Assembly: GCF_002086795.1 (NCBI RefSeq)
Contig: NZ_MVIM01000020.1
Span: forward strand, 37,133-101,132
Direction: 5' to 3'
Length of the DNA: 64,000 nt
Source of the DNA: Mycolicibacterium tusciae
Lineage (GTDB): Bacteria; Actinomycetota; Actinomycetes; Mycobacteriales; Mycobacteriaceae
Below are positions 7,730-16,536 of this stretch, piece by piece (position 1 is the stretch's first letter; each line of letters starts with the position of its first letter). A program made the translations under genes and the position numbers. The notes beneath the pieces are model-generated. The model saw nothing but the letters and a program-made list of their open reading frames with translations, ran no database searches and was not told the DNA's origin.

Positions 7730-9336
7730 GATTCGGTTCCTGAATCTCTCGTGGTGCGGGAAGTGTCCGCGCGCGGTGCCGATGTGGAAGTGGCGCGGTC
7801 GCTGCCGCTGCCGGGGGATCCGGACCTACTCGACACACTGACCGTCTTCGGGGACCGCGGCCGCGACACCGCTTCGGAGCTCGCGGCCTGCCTGGAGGTC
7901 CGCATGTGCGGGCGCGTGCTGGTGGTGGTCACACGCGCGTCGGCGGGTGTGACCGCGGTGTCGTCGTGGCCTGTGGGGAAGTCGCTGCCGCGAGTAATGC
8001 TCGTCGCGTCTTCCTGCGGGCCGGGTGGGCCCGTGGTGCCTGGCTCGTCGCTGTCGGCATCGAGATCATCGGCGGGAGCGGTGGCGGGTTCTGACAGTGG
8101 GTCCTGTGTGGCCGGTGCGCTGGAGGAGGAGGTCGGCTCACTGCTGGTTTCGCCGAGTGTTTCCGTATTCGACTGCGACACTGCGGGATCAGTGTCTGGT
8201 ACTGGATCAAGACCCGGCTCCTGAGAGTAGGACACCAGCGCGGTCTGCGATCGTGATGGCGATCCCGGGTCATGGTCTGCACGGCTCGCTGCCGCCTGGT
8301 CGCCGGCGTCCCCCACCGCATCGACAGCGGTCGCCGTACCGGGCCGGTGCGCAGCCTCAATGCGGCGCAAAACCGTTCCCACGCCTTCGGCCACCCTGCT
8401 CAAGCCGTTGACGACCACGCGCACCATCGATTGCACCACCCGCGCCAGGACGGGGGCACGACCGGGCTCGTAAGCGGAGTCAATGATCGGTTTCAACTTC
8501 CGGTGCCAATCATTGAGCAGGCCTTCGTCTACACCGAGCGCCTGCAACGGCCGCAGCAACGGCAATAGCCCGGTCGCCCGGATCAGGTAGGTCGTGGTGG
8601 TTGCGCCGAGCGAATTCACGGTCGTGGTGATATCGGCCAAGGGAAAGTTGGCGAGATCCACGGCGTAGCTGTTGGGATTGTGAAAGGTGAGGGTGCCCAG
8701 GACCGCGTTGAGGACAGCGAGCACGTTGAGCTGATTAACCGGCCAGTGGCCGAGCCCGTCGTATTCGTGGTTGAGCACGATCTGATCGAACGGGGATTCG
8801 TCTGGCCGGGTGACGAATGAAAGTCCAGGCAGGTTGAAGCCCCAGTTGCGGCCCATCACCCCGGTGTCCCCGGACGGGCCTGCCATCCGCACGAACAGCA
8901 CGTCGCGGGCCTCGCCCGCCGCGAGCAGCGCCTGCTCCAACAGGCTCAGCACAATATCGCCCTGCGAGACCCCGATCAGCACCAGCCGATCTCCGGGCGG
9001 CGCGGCCTCCAACGCCGCTACGAGGTTCGCCAACCCCTCGGCTACCGAGGCGTTCAACGCGGTCGCGCCCTGGAACGGAAACAGTGCCGCTGCGTAGCCG
9101 ATCTGCAATGCCTGCTCACCGAAATAGGTAAAGGCCGCTCCGATGTCGGCCAGATCGATCATCTGCTGTGGTGCGGGATTGTTGCGTGTGCCCGAGAGGT
9201 AGAACACCGAGTCAGCGGCCTGCGCGGGTGTAGGACTGATGACCACCGTGGGCGCCGCGATCAGCGCCGCACAGACCGTGGCCCCTGCCCACCGCTTGGC
9301 CCAGTGCGTATTTCGGCGGATGTGGGGAGTCGTCAT
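7726..9336 (-). CDS. Secreted PE-PPE-domain serine hydrolase
   Basis: 536 aa. Signal peptide at residues 1-40 ending AQA. Residues about 42-290 match the PE-PPE domain (PF08237), an alpha/beta-hydrolase/cutinase-like esterase fold. The nucleophile elbow GVSQGD has Ser near 124. NHEYDGLGHWPVN near 190-205 supplies the conserved D-G region, and LLPLLRPLQALGVDEGLLN the usual C-terminal stretch. There is no PE or PPE export domain; the signal peptide replaces it, so export is probably Sec-dependent. Residues about 330-536 are Ser/Thr/Pro/Asp-rich low complexity, perhaps a surface stalk. It is coupled by ATGA to both neighbours. The natural substrate is unknown, probably a lipid ester. Confidence 0.8.
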   Translation of the reverse strand: MTTPHIRRNTHWAKRWAGATVCAALIAAPTVVISPTPAQAADSVFYLSGTRNNPAPQQMIDLADIGAAFTYFGEQALQIGYAAALFPFQGATALNASVAEGLANLVAALEAAPPGDRLVLIGVSQGDIVLSLLEQALLAAGEARDVLFVRMAGPSGDTGVMGRNWGFNLPGLSFVTRPDESPFDQIVLNHEYDGLGHWPVNQLNVLAVLNAVLGTLTFHNPNSYAVDLANFPLADITTTVNSLGATTTTYLIRATGLLPLLRPLQALGVDEGLLNDWHRKLKPIIDSAYEPGRAPVLARVVQSMVRVVVNGLSRVAEGVGTVLRRIEAAHRPGTATAVDAVGDAGDQAAASRADHDPGSPSRSQTALVSYSQEPGLDPVPDTDPAVSQSNTETLGETSSEPTSSSSAPATQDPLSEPATAPADDLDADSDEPGTTGPPGPQEDATSITRGSDFPTGHDDTAVTPADARVTTTSTRPHMRTSRQAASSEAVSRPRSPKTVSVSSRSGSPGSGSDRATSTSAPRADTSRTTRDSGTES

Positions 9337-11366
9337 TTGCCGGTTCCGGTCCGGCTGTTGTCACGTCCCGATCCCCGTGGGGTGGACCGTTGCTCGGCGC
9401 GGTCGGCCCGGTCCGTGGAAGCCCGCTGCCGTGATGGCGACGTGGCCGTGCGCGGTCCGCGCCGCGGCGAACGGTCAGACTGCACGGCACCGTCTTCGCT
9501 GCTGGCTTCGTCTGTGCGCTTGCCTGCCTGCGTGGCGTTGTCGACGCCTGACGTGTGCCCCGTATCGGGCTCAGCCTCGGTCGTGGTGTCGGTGTCGTCA
9601 ACCGGTTCATCGGTGCTGACCGTTTCGGTCTCGCCTGTCGAGTCGCCGCTGTCTGTCGCGGTATCGGGTTCGCTCGGTTCAGTCGGGTCGGCGATGGGTT
9701 CGGTTTCCGCGACTGGCGCGGTCAGGGATTCCCCGACGTCCACCGGATCGACTGTCGTCTCCTGTGCGGTGTCCGGGTTCGTCGTGCTGACCAGATCGTG
9801 GCCGCCGTCATCATTGGGCACGTTGATGAGCTGGGCGTCTGCATCGTCGGCTAGCACCGCAGTGGTTTCGCCACCGGGGTCGCCGGCCGTCTCGCCCGTG
9901 CCCTCCCGGTCGGCGGCATTCTCTGCCACACCTGTTGTCGTTTCGTCTGTTTCATCGTCGGTGGGCTCTGAGACGGGCACTGAGGGTTGCGGCAGTGCGC
10001 GGATCACCAACCCGAGTGCTGCCTCCATGACCGGCGTCACCGCGATCGCGACCTGAGCCACGACCGCCGACACCGCGTTAGCCACGGCGGTGAACGCCTG
10101 CCGCAGCGGACCTGGCATCAGGTTGTAGATCACGGCGATCGCAGCGTTGGGAATAACGAGCGCCTGGTTGGCCAGCCCAAAACCGACCGAGGCGAGCTGC
10201 AAGTACAGGTCCCGTGCGGCCGTCATGCGCGGTGCGGTGTAGTCGGGCAGTTCACCGACACCGCTGGCCGCGATCAGTTCGGCAAGCACCTGCGCGGCGG
10301 GCTTGGGCTTACCGTCGGAGGTGAAGAGTCCGAAGTTGTACTCGTGGTTGAGAATCCCGGTCTGCGCGTCTTGAGAGGTGTACACAAACGCCGGACCCGT
10401 ATAGGGCAGCTTGGACCACGCGGTGAGGAAGTCGCGCAGCAGCGCGGCCTGCTCGGCCTGGGTGACACCCCATCCGGGTGTGGTGGCTGTGCCGTACTCG
10501 GTGGCCCAGATCTGCTTGTCGCCATCGCCGTTGGCGACCATCAACTCGTAGAGCTTGCGCACCTGGTCCAGCGGTGTGTTGGCTGTGCCCGCCCCGGCGG
10601 AGAATGGCAGTGTGTAGTGATACGGGTGATACGACAGAGCATCGAAATAGCCTGCGGCGCCCGCGGCGTACATGTCAGCCAGGAATCGCTGCGGGGTCAC
10701 CGAGATCCCGGCGACATTGGTTGTCGCCCCCAGCGATCCTGCGAGTACCATTGCGTCCGGGTTGGCGGTCTTGATCGCGGTGTACGCCGCTTTGAGCATC
10801 CGGGTATATCCCGCGGGATCGACTGGGGCGTAGAAGATTACGCCGTTCGGTTCGTTCCACACCTCGTACGCTGCAATCTGCGACCCGTACCGGGCGGCGA
10901 CCGCTCCGGCGAACGCGGCGTAGGTGTCCGGATCCGGGGCACCGGCCAGCGGCAGGCCCGCCCACGTCGGGGTCGCCGTCACGCTGCCGGTCAGAGTGAA
11001 ACCCAGCTCGCTTGCCGTGGACACCAGGGCGTCCATCTTCGCCCAGTTGTAGGTGCCCTTGACGGGCTCCATGTACACCCACGGCACCGCGATCCGCAGA
11101 TCCGTGACGCCCAAGTTGCGCAGCTCGGTCAACCGTGCCGCTAGCTCATCAGGACCGAGGTCGTACAGATGCGAGTCGGCGACACCGAACACTGGTGCGG
11201 CACTGCTGGTTTCCGCCAGCAATGAGATGGCCACCTCGTGGACTGGGCGGGCTCGGTCAGTGGTGGTAGCGGTTGCCGGCGCGGTGGTCAGCACCGAAGC
11301 CAGCGTGACGGCTGCGACTGTGCCTGCGGCGATCTTGGCCCGCAACAGCGGGATCGGAGTGGTCAT
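9333..11366 (-). CDS. Secreted clan GH-A glycoside hydrolase with acidic Thr/Ser tail
   Basis: 677 aa from MTTPIPLLRAK, with GGGG just upstream; a longer frame to 11426 looks untranslated. Sec signal peptide ending near TAPATA. The catalytic TIM barrel spans about residues 58-390. YEVWNEPNG gives the acid/base Glu at 172, and IWATEYGTA the nucleophile Glu at 290, in the order and strand positions of clan GH-A (GH5/GH39-like). LSYHPYHY lies between them. Residues about 480-677 are Asp/Glu/Thr-rich and end in Arg/Ser-rich sequence, a probable linker or surface anchor. First gene of the operon. Substrate unknown; host or mycobacterial envelope polysaccharide is plausible. Confidence 0.8.
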   Translation of the reverse strand: MTTPIPLLRAKIAAGTVAAVTLASVLTTAPATATTTDRARPVHEVAISLLAETSSAAPVFGVADSHLYDLGPDELAARLTELRNLGVTDLRIAVPWVYMEPVKGTYNWAKMDALVSTASELGFTLTGSVTATPTWAGLPLAGAPDPDTYAAFAGAVAARYGSQIAAYEVWNEPNGVIFYAPVDPAGYTRMLKAAYTAIKTANPDAMVLAGSLGATTNVAGISVTPQRFLADMYAAGAAGYFDALSYHPYHYTLPFSAGAGTANTPLDQVRKLYELMVANGDGDKQIWATEYGTATTPGWGVTQAEQAALLRDFLTAWSKLPYTGPAFVYTSQDAQTGILNHEYNFGLFTSDGKPKPAAQVLAELIAASGVGELPDYTAPRMTAARDLYLQLASVGFGLANQALVIPNAAIAVIYNLMPGPLRQAFTAVANAVSAVVAQVAIAVTPVMEAALGLVIRALPQPSVPVSEPTDDETDETTTGVAENAADREGTGETAGDPGGETTAVLADDADAQLINVPNDDGGHDLVSTTNPDTAQETTVDPVDVGESLTAPVAETEPIADPTEPSEPDTATDSGDSTGETETVSTDEPVDDTDTTTEAEPDTGHTSGVDNATQAGKRTDEASSEDGAVQSDRSPRRGPRTATSPSRQRASTDRADRAEQRSTPRGSGRDNSRTGTGK

Positions 11367-11475
11367 TGTCGGGTCCCCTGCCCAGAAAGTGATTGTTGAC
11401 GGGGACGATAGCAGTGTATTCAACATGTTGGCAACGCATCATCGGGCAAGCGCTCACATCCGCGCCCGGCGAAAC

Positions 11476-11784
11476 CTAGGCCGGGCTCAGCCCTACGTCG
11501 GAGTCATCCACCAGATCAGTCGCCAGCGTGGACAGTTCGCACGAGATCTCGGCGGCAATATTGCGCTGCCCAGGCGGCATTCCAGGTAGGCCGCCAATGG
11601 CGGATATGACCTGCTCGGAAGCCTTCTGTACCGCTTCGGCCTGGGCGTTGGACACCTCGGATGCCCCTTCGGCGAAGGCCTCAACCGCGAGTCGGGCCAA
11701 GGCGAGTCCCGCCGCCGCGAGGTCGAGGGTGCGGCCGGCTGTTTGGCTGGCTACACCCTCCTGGTCGGGTAGGTCGACAGACAT
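11476..11784 (-). CDS. Hypothetical small helical protein
   Basis: 102 aa from an ATG with AAGGGGG 5 nt upstream. Composition is Ala/Glu/Ser-rich and almost entirely helical (LDLAAAGLALARLAVEAFAEGASEVSNAQAEAV), with no Cys or Trp and no signal peptide. No family recognised. It lies alone, 109 bp upstream of the glycosidase operon on the same strand, so it may share that promoter or form a short leader gene. Confidence 0.5.
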   Translation of the reverse strand: MSVDLPDQEGVASQTAGRTLDLAAAGLALARLAVEAFAEGASEVSNAQAEAVQKASEQVISAIGGLPGMPPGQRNIAAEISCELSTLATDLVDDSDVGLSPA

Positions 11785-11844
11785 GGCCACCCCCTTGCTG
11801 GCGTCTGACCAGCGGAGTGTATCAAGTGTATTGGTTACACGTCG

Positions 11845-12522
11845 CTACGGTTCCGCGGACGCGTGTAGTTCGGCCAGTCGTCGCACCACGCCAACGAGGC
11901 GGGCCCGCTTGGACTCGTCCGGAAGCTCGCGAACCGCTGACGAGAGGGACTCCATCGAGACTTCCAACTGTTCACGAACCAGTGCGCTCCTAGCGCGCCG
12001 GGATGCCGCGGGCATAGCCGCGACCGCCTCCAAGGCGACTTCGGCGAACCGCACCACAGATTCGGCGCACAACACCAAGGCTTCTGTCGGGGCAACCTCG
12101 CCGTGGCGGCTCACTGCCGCCTCCAGTTCCGCCTCTGACGCCCTGTACATCTTCGCAAGCTTCGGCACGACCGAACGTGGAGGCTTATAGCGGCCCGTTT
12201 CCCAACCCGACACCGCAGCCGGAGCCACTCCAAGAGCTTCCGAGACCGCGTGCTGCGTATAGCCGGCCACCATCCGAAACAGCTTCAAGGTCCATGACGG
12301 ACGTTCGGGGAGATCGAGATAGTCTTCCGGTGTCCCCCCAAGGACCTCAACCATCTTCACCAACAACTCCGTGGACGGTGCACTGCGTCCGCTACGAACG
12401 GCACCTAATGTCGTCCGATGAACCTCAAGCCGGGACGCCAACTCCTTCCACGTCACACCGGTCTGTGCAGCCCGAAGGGTGAACTTGGCCGCTGAGAACA
12501 CCTCCGCTGTCGAATCGGCCAT
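11845..12522 (-). CDS. Double-HTH regulator
   Basis: 225 aa from MADSTAEVF. Two HTH units are visible. The first, residues 10-55, reads TWKELASRLEVHRTTLGAVRSGRSAPS. The second, about 75-118, is a Cro/CI domain with YTQHAVSEALGVAPAAVSGWETGRYKPP. The C-terminal 100 residues are helical (effector or dimer domain). It stands alone, 60 bp upstream of the small helical gene and divergent from the redoxin. A regulator of this region is likely; its target is not shown. Confidence 0.75.
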   Translation of the reverse strand: MADSTAEVFSAAKFTLRAAQTGVTWKELASRLEVHRTTLGAVRSGRSAPSTELLVKMVEVLGGTPEDYLDLPERPSWTLKLFRMVAGYTQHAVSEALGVAPAAVSGWETGRYKPPRSVVPKLAKMYRASEAELEAAVSRHGEVAPTEALVLCAESVVRFAEVALEAVAAMPAASRRARSALVREQLEVSMESLSSAVRELPDESKRARLVGVVRRLAELHASAEP

Positions 12523-12979
12523 CCCGAAACGGTAGCAAGCGTGACCGCGCGACATCGCAGCCGAACTCACCGCAGCACATGCGGCGTGAAAGCCAGGAGT
12601 CACGGGTCGTCCCTTTCGCGCCGAGTCGACCTTTGTCGACTACCCGTTGGCGTGGACTCACCCTCTTGCACCCACCCCGCCAGGGGGCGGTCTCGACTAC
12701 GCATGAGCCTGGCCCGCCTCACCCAACCGCCGACGCGGCTGCGGTCATGCACTCTGGCGCACCCACCACTTGCCCACAATCCACCGGGGTCCCGGCCTGC
12801 GTACCCCTCAGCAGAACTACGCCTGGATAAGAAGAAGGTCACGGACACCGCACCCCTGCTCACGCCGAGCCCGCCACACCCTTAGACGCACAGAAACCAG
12901 CAGCTCAGAGCCATAATCAGGTTGACACCGCCTCTCCGTGATGGTAGGCTATGGCCATCCACTTAGAAAGGCAGGCGCA
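12523..12979. other. Intergenic region between a double-HTH gene and nrdH
   Basis: About 457 bp between divergent genes. I see no credible coding sequence: all open frames are Arg/Ser/Pro-rich shadows. The right end holds the redoxin promoter described separately. The rest contains no RNA gene or clear repeat that I can recognise. Confidence 0.5.
12922..12959 (+). promoter_or_regulatory. SigA-type promoter of nrdH with operator half-site
   Basis: A perfect -35 TTGACA (12922-12927) and -10 TAGGCT (12945-12950) are separated by 17 bp, 30 nt before the nrdH ATG. The -10 is embedded in AGGCTATGGCCATC (12946-12959). This matches one arm of the inverted repeat in front of the cytosine methyltransferase at 13 of 14 positions, suggesting a common regulator (inference). 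Confidence 0.7.
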
Positions 12980-13242
<263 letters not shown>

Positions 13243-13246
<4 letters not shown>

Positions 13247-13317
13247 GCGCCCACGAGCCGGTGGTTCGCAGCTCCGCGAGTCCCGACTTCAAGACCATCA
13301 GTGAGCAGGGGGCGTAG
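13243..13317 (+). CDS. 24-residue ORF coupled to nrdH
   Basis: The ATG overlaps the nrdH stop (ATGA) and the frame ends with TAG two bases before the GTG of the next gene. The peptide is polar (MSAHEPVVRSSASPDFK...) with no motif. It may be a real small gene or only a coupling cistron keeping ribosomes moving to 13320. Support is positional only. Confidence 0.3.
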
Positions 13318-13319
13318 GC

Positions 13320-13868
13320 GTGCACTCCACTCTGACATCCGAGCAACGCCACCTCCTGGCGTTCGTCGGCCGGTCTTCGGGAACCGCGCTCCTTGACGCG
13401 TTCCTCGAGGAACGCGCTCTGCGATCCCTGCTGGCCCGTGCAGGTGGCGCGTCCGGTCCGACCGCGCCCCACAGTGCACCCGACTGGATGACCAGCTACT
13501 GGACCGTCGGATCGAAGTTCGTCAGCCCGCGCCCCGGTTCCGGCCCCACACGCGCCACCGTCACCGCCACCCAGATCCAACGCCTCGGCCAGGCCCTACC
13601 GTCTGCACTGCGCGGCGAGATTGCCGACCTGCTCACCGCCACTCGGGCAGAGCAGGACCGCACATGGCAGTGGTGCCGGTGCCCCTACGCCTACGAGGCG
13701 CGCAACGCCCACAGCGGACCCTGCACGCGCTACCACCCCTCAGATGAAGAAGACCGCGAGCACTACCGCCGCGCCAATGAGATGCGCGACAAGACCCATG
13801 CCCTCCTGCGTCGAGTTCTCGACCTTGACGCCGGTGCCCAGCTCGACCTGTTCGACCAGTTCATCTGA
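13320..13868 (+). CDS. Hypothetical Cys-cluster protein
   Basis: 182 aa from GTG. The N-terminal helix region (LTSEQRHLLAFVGRSSGTALLDAFLEERAL) is followed by a middle segment with DWMTSYWTVGSKF. Near residues 118-138, CRCPYAY ... SGPCTRYHP suggests a small metal site (C-x-C ... C ... H). The end is acidic and helical. No family recognised. It lies between nrdH and the methyltransferase in the same direction and is probably co-transcribed with nrdH. Confidence 0.55.
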   Translation: MHSTLTSEQRHLLAFVGRSSGTALLDAFLEERALRSLLARAGGASGPTAPHSAPDWMTSYWTVGSKFVSPRPGSGPTRATVTATQIQRLGQALPSALRGEIADLLTATRAEQDRTWQWCRCPYAYEARNAHSGPCTRYHPSDEEDREHYRRANEMRDKTHALLRRVLDLDAGAQLDLFDQFI

Positions 13869-13925
13869 CCGCCCCGCCATGTGAGACGCTGCCGCCACGG
13901 GGCACCCCAAGAACCCACCCATATG

Positions 13926-13966
13926 GATGGCTATAGCCTCCCCTTATGTGGTAGGCTATAGCCATC
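13926..13966. promoter_or_regulatory. Perfect 14-bp inverted repeat (operator) before the C5-methyltransferase
   Basis: GATGGCTATAGCCT (13926-13939) and AGGCTATAGCCATC (13953-13966) are exact reverse complements separated by 13 bp. Each arm contains the self-complementary core GGCTATAGCC. The right arm covers a TAGGCT -10-like sequence 34 bp before the ATG, so binding here would block transcription. One arm recurs with one change at the nrdH promoter. Confidence 0.75.
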
Positions 13967-13990
13967 ATCCATTGTTGAGAGGACCACCCC

Positions 13991-15532
13991 ATGCTGACGA
14001 TCTGCGACCTGTACTGCGGCGCCGGAGGCTCCACCGCTGGCGCTGTGATGATCAACAACGTCGTCGCCACCGTCGCCAGTAACCACTGGGATCGGGCCAT
14101 CGAAACCCACAGCGCCAACCACCCGAACACCGACCACATTCAGGCCGACCTCTCCCAGATCGACCCGCGCCTGTTCCCCACCACCGACCTGCTCTGGGCA
14201 AGCCCGAGCTGCACCAAACACAGCATCGCCCAGGGCCGCAAACGACAAGACGCCCAACCCGATCTGTTCGGCGAGATCCTCCCCGAGGCTGCGGCCGAAC
14301 GGAGCCGAGCCACCATGTGGGATGTCGTGCGGTTCTCCGAGTACCACATGTACCGCGCAGTCATCGTGGAGAACGTGGTCGACGTCGTGTTCTGGCCACC
14401 GTTCCAGGCGTGGCGCATGGCAATGGAATCCATCGGATACACCGCCCAGTTCGTCTACCTCAACTCCATGCACGCCCAGCTCTACGGCCGAGGTGCCCCC
14501 CAGTCACGCGACCGGTTCTACGCGATCTTCACCCGCGTGGGCGACCCCCGGCCCGACGTCAAGCGTGTCGTGTCCCCCTACGCGGTGTGCCCCGACTGCG
14601 GGCCGGTGCGCGCCGTGCAGAGCTTCAAGCGCACCGACCGCGCACCGTGGGGTAAGTACCGCGCCCAGTACGTCTACCGCTGCCCCAACGTCTCGTGCCG
14701 CAACCAGGTGATCGAGCCGACCTACCGCCCGGCCGCCGACATCATCGACTGGTCGCTGACCGGCACTCGTATCAGTGATCGCAGCCGCCCACTGGCCGCC
14801 AAGACCATGGCCCGCATCGCCGCCGGAATCCAGCGCTACTGGCAGCCCATGCTGGTGCCCGTCGAAGGACGCGACGGCAAGAACGCCGCCCCGGTCGACC
14901 AGCCGACACGAACCATGACCACGCGCAGCGAGACCGCGCTGCTGGTCCCCACCGGAGGCACGTGGCGCACCGAGGCCGTCGCCGCCGACCAACCCATCGC
15001 CACCCGCACCACCCGCGAGAATGACGGCATCGCCTTCGCACCCTTCATCGCCGAACTACGCGGCGGCTCCAGCGATGCCCGCAGCACCACCGAAGCGCTA
15101 TCGACGGTCACCGCATCCGGAAACCACCACGGCCTGGTCTACAGCTCCGTCACACGCGGCGACGTGTTCCACGGCCGCTGGAACCCCACCGAGCCGCGAC
15201 CGCTGATCACGAGCTACTACGGCAAAGGCGGCAGCATCCCTGCCGACGAGGCACTGCCCACCGTCACCACCGTCGAGCACCACAGTCTGATCACCAGCGG
15301 ACCCGCCCCCGCGCCACCGCAACACATCGATATCAACGACGTGTTCTTCCGGATGCTAGAGCCCCGCGAAATCACCGCCGCGATGGACTTTCCCACCGAC
15401 TACCGCATGCTCGGCACCCGCCGCGAGCAAGTCCGCCTGGCAGGCAACGCCGTCACCCCACCGGCCGCCCGCGATCTCGTCGGACTCGTCGTGGAAACCC
15501 TCACCGGCGAGCCCGCCACCGTCACCACCTAA
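13991..15532 (+). CDS. C5-cytosine DNA methyltransferase (orphan)
   Basis: 513 aa. Motif I DLYCGAGGSTAG (residues 6-17) binds S-adenosylmethionine. Motif IV reads SPSCTKHS with the catalytic Cys, but PSC replaces the usual PPC. Motif VI is ENVVDVVF, motif VIII QSRDRFYAIF, and motif X GNAVTPPAARD. The middle holds a probable zinc ribbon, CPDCGPVRAV ... CPNVSC, and a long target-recognition region up to about residue 450. GAGAGG precedes the ATG. No restriction endonuclease lies nearby, so it may protect the plasmid from host restriction or act in regulation (inference). The target sequence cannot be read from the gene. Confidence 0.88.
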   Translation: MLTICDLYCGAGGSTAGAVMINNVVATVASNHWDRAIETHSANHPNTDHIQADLSQIDPRLFPTTDLLWASPSCTKHSIAQGRKRQDAQPDLFGEILPEAAAERSRATMWDVVRFSEYHMYRAVIVENVVDVVFWPPFQAWRMAMESIGYTAQFVYLNSMHAQLYGRGAPQSRDRFYAIFTRVGDPRPDVKRVVSPYAVCPDCGPVRAVQSFKRTDRAPWGKYRAQYVYRCPNVSCRNQVIEPTYRPAADIIDWSLTGTRISDRSRPLAAKTMARIAAGIQRYWQPMLVPVEGRDGKNAAPVDQPTRTMTTRSETALLVPTGGTWRTEAVAADQPIATRTTRENDGIAFAPFIAELRGGSSDARSTTEALSTVTASGNHHGLVYSSVTRGDVFHGRWNPTEPRPLITSYYGKGGSIPADEALPTVTTVEHHSLITSGPAPAPPQHIDINDVFFRMLEPREITAAMDFPTDYRMLGTRREQVRLAGNAVTPPAARDLVGLVVETLTGEPATVTT

Positions 15533-15608
15533 GCCAGTAGGCCCCCGGCGTGCATCCCCCACTCGCCGGGGCCTACCCCCACCGCCCATACCGAAAGGTG
15601 CCACACCG

Positions 15609-15875
15609 ATGAAGAAGACCTCCGACCGCGCCACCGCCGACGCCTACGATCTCGACCTCGCGTCATCCGGCGCGGGATGGGTAGGAACGTTCAGCATCCT
15701 TGTTCGAACTCTGGTCGCCGACATCACCGACGATGGGCCGTATGGTCCGGTTCAGGTGACGCTTTCCCATGGCGAAGTCGTCACGGGTGAGTTGTCACCA
15801 GGGTCGGGTGATGATGTCCTCAGAATCGGCAGCCGCGTCATCGAGATCGAATACGTAACGCGGGTGCAGGCTTAA
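15609..15875 (+). CDS. Hypothetical protein
   Basis: 88 aa, ATG after GAAAGGTG. After a polar N-terminus, the sequence (GTFSILVRTLVADITDDGPYGPVQVTLSHGEVVTGELSPGSGDDVLRIGSRVIEI) reads as a small beta-barrel, perhaps SH3/OB-like. No motif or family recognised. It lies 76 bp after the methyltransferase and is likely in the same transcript. Confidence 0.55.
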   Translation: MKKTSDRATADAYDLDLASSGAGWVGTFSILVRTLVADITDDGPYGPVQVTLSHGEVVTGELSPGSGDDVLRIGSRVIEIEYVTRVQA

Positions 15876-15997
15876 CGCGACGTGCGGCGAGATCGCGAAG
15901 GAACTCGCCGCACGCCCGATAGGAGCCAGAGCTCGCCCTGCGAGCGGCGCCCCGCCGCGGTTATACCGGGGGCCACTCAACGAGAGCTAACCAATCC

Positions 15998-16528
15998 TCA
16001 CCACAATCGGGGCTGCTCGCCGAGCAGCGCGGCTTCCACCGCCGCGCCATCCCACCCAGAGCGCACGGCCGCGCGTAGCGCCAGCGCCTGCTCACGTCGC
16101 GCCTTGACCCCGGCACGCCGCGCAATCACTGCTGGTGTCCCTCCACCGCGCCGCGCCCTCGCCATTCTCTCCATGTTCTCCTGTTGCGTCCCTGCAACGA
16201 CATGAGGTCGGACACCGCTGCGCAACTCTTCGGCCGTGATCACCCGGACGCACATCGGCACATCGCACTCGTGCAGCGCCCGCAGATGCCCTTCGAGCGC
16301 TCGACCGCCTGCGGCCACCGCAAGGGCATACCGCGGTGTCCGCACCATCCGCAGCCTGCCCTCGCGTCGAATCGCGAACCGGCCGTACGCGTCGTCACCG
16401 ATGGCCCCGGTCCACAGCCAACAGTCCTGCCGACCTGGACCCGCGACCACTCGGCTGAAGAACCTTGCCACCTCAGCGATATCGCGGTCCGGATCGACTG
16501 ACAGCTCGCGCGCCAGCGCACCCACCAC
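15998..16528 (-). CDS. HNH-endonuclease-like protein
   Basis: 176 aa from GTG. It shows the layout of small HNH nucleases related to phage homing enzymes: DCWLWTGAIGDDAYGRF (substrate clamp), then LHECDVPMCVRV (His-Cys-Cys site, about residues 86-96), then VAGTQQENMERMARARR (about 111-127). The third His/Asn is less clear because the usual P-x-H-L is replaced by VITAEEL, so activity is uncertain. It lies 8 nt after the coiled-coil accessory gene and reads with it. Confidence 0.7.
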   Translation of the reverse strand: MVGALARELSVDPDRDIAEVARFFSRVVAGPGRQDCWLWTGAIGDDAYGRFAIRREGRLRMVRTPRYALAVAAGGRALEGHLRALHECDVPMCVRVITAEELRSGVRPHVVAGTQQENMERMARARRGGGTPAVIARRAGVKARREQALALRAAVRSGWDGAAVEAALLGEQPRLW

Positions 16529-16536
16529 GAGCCTCG

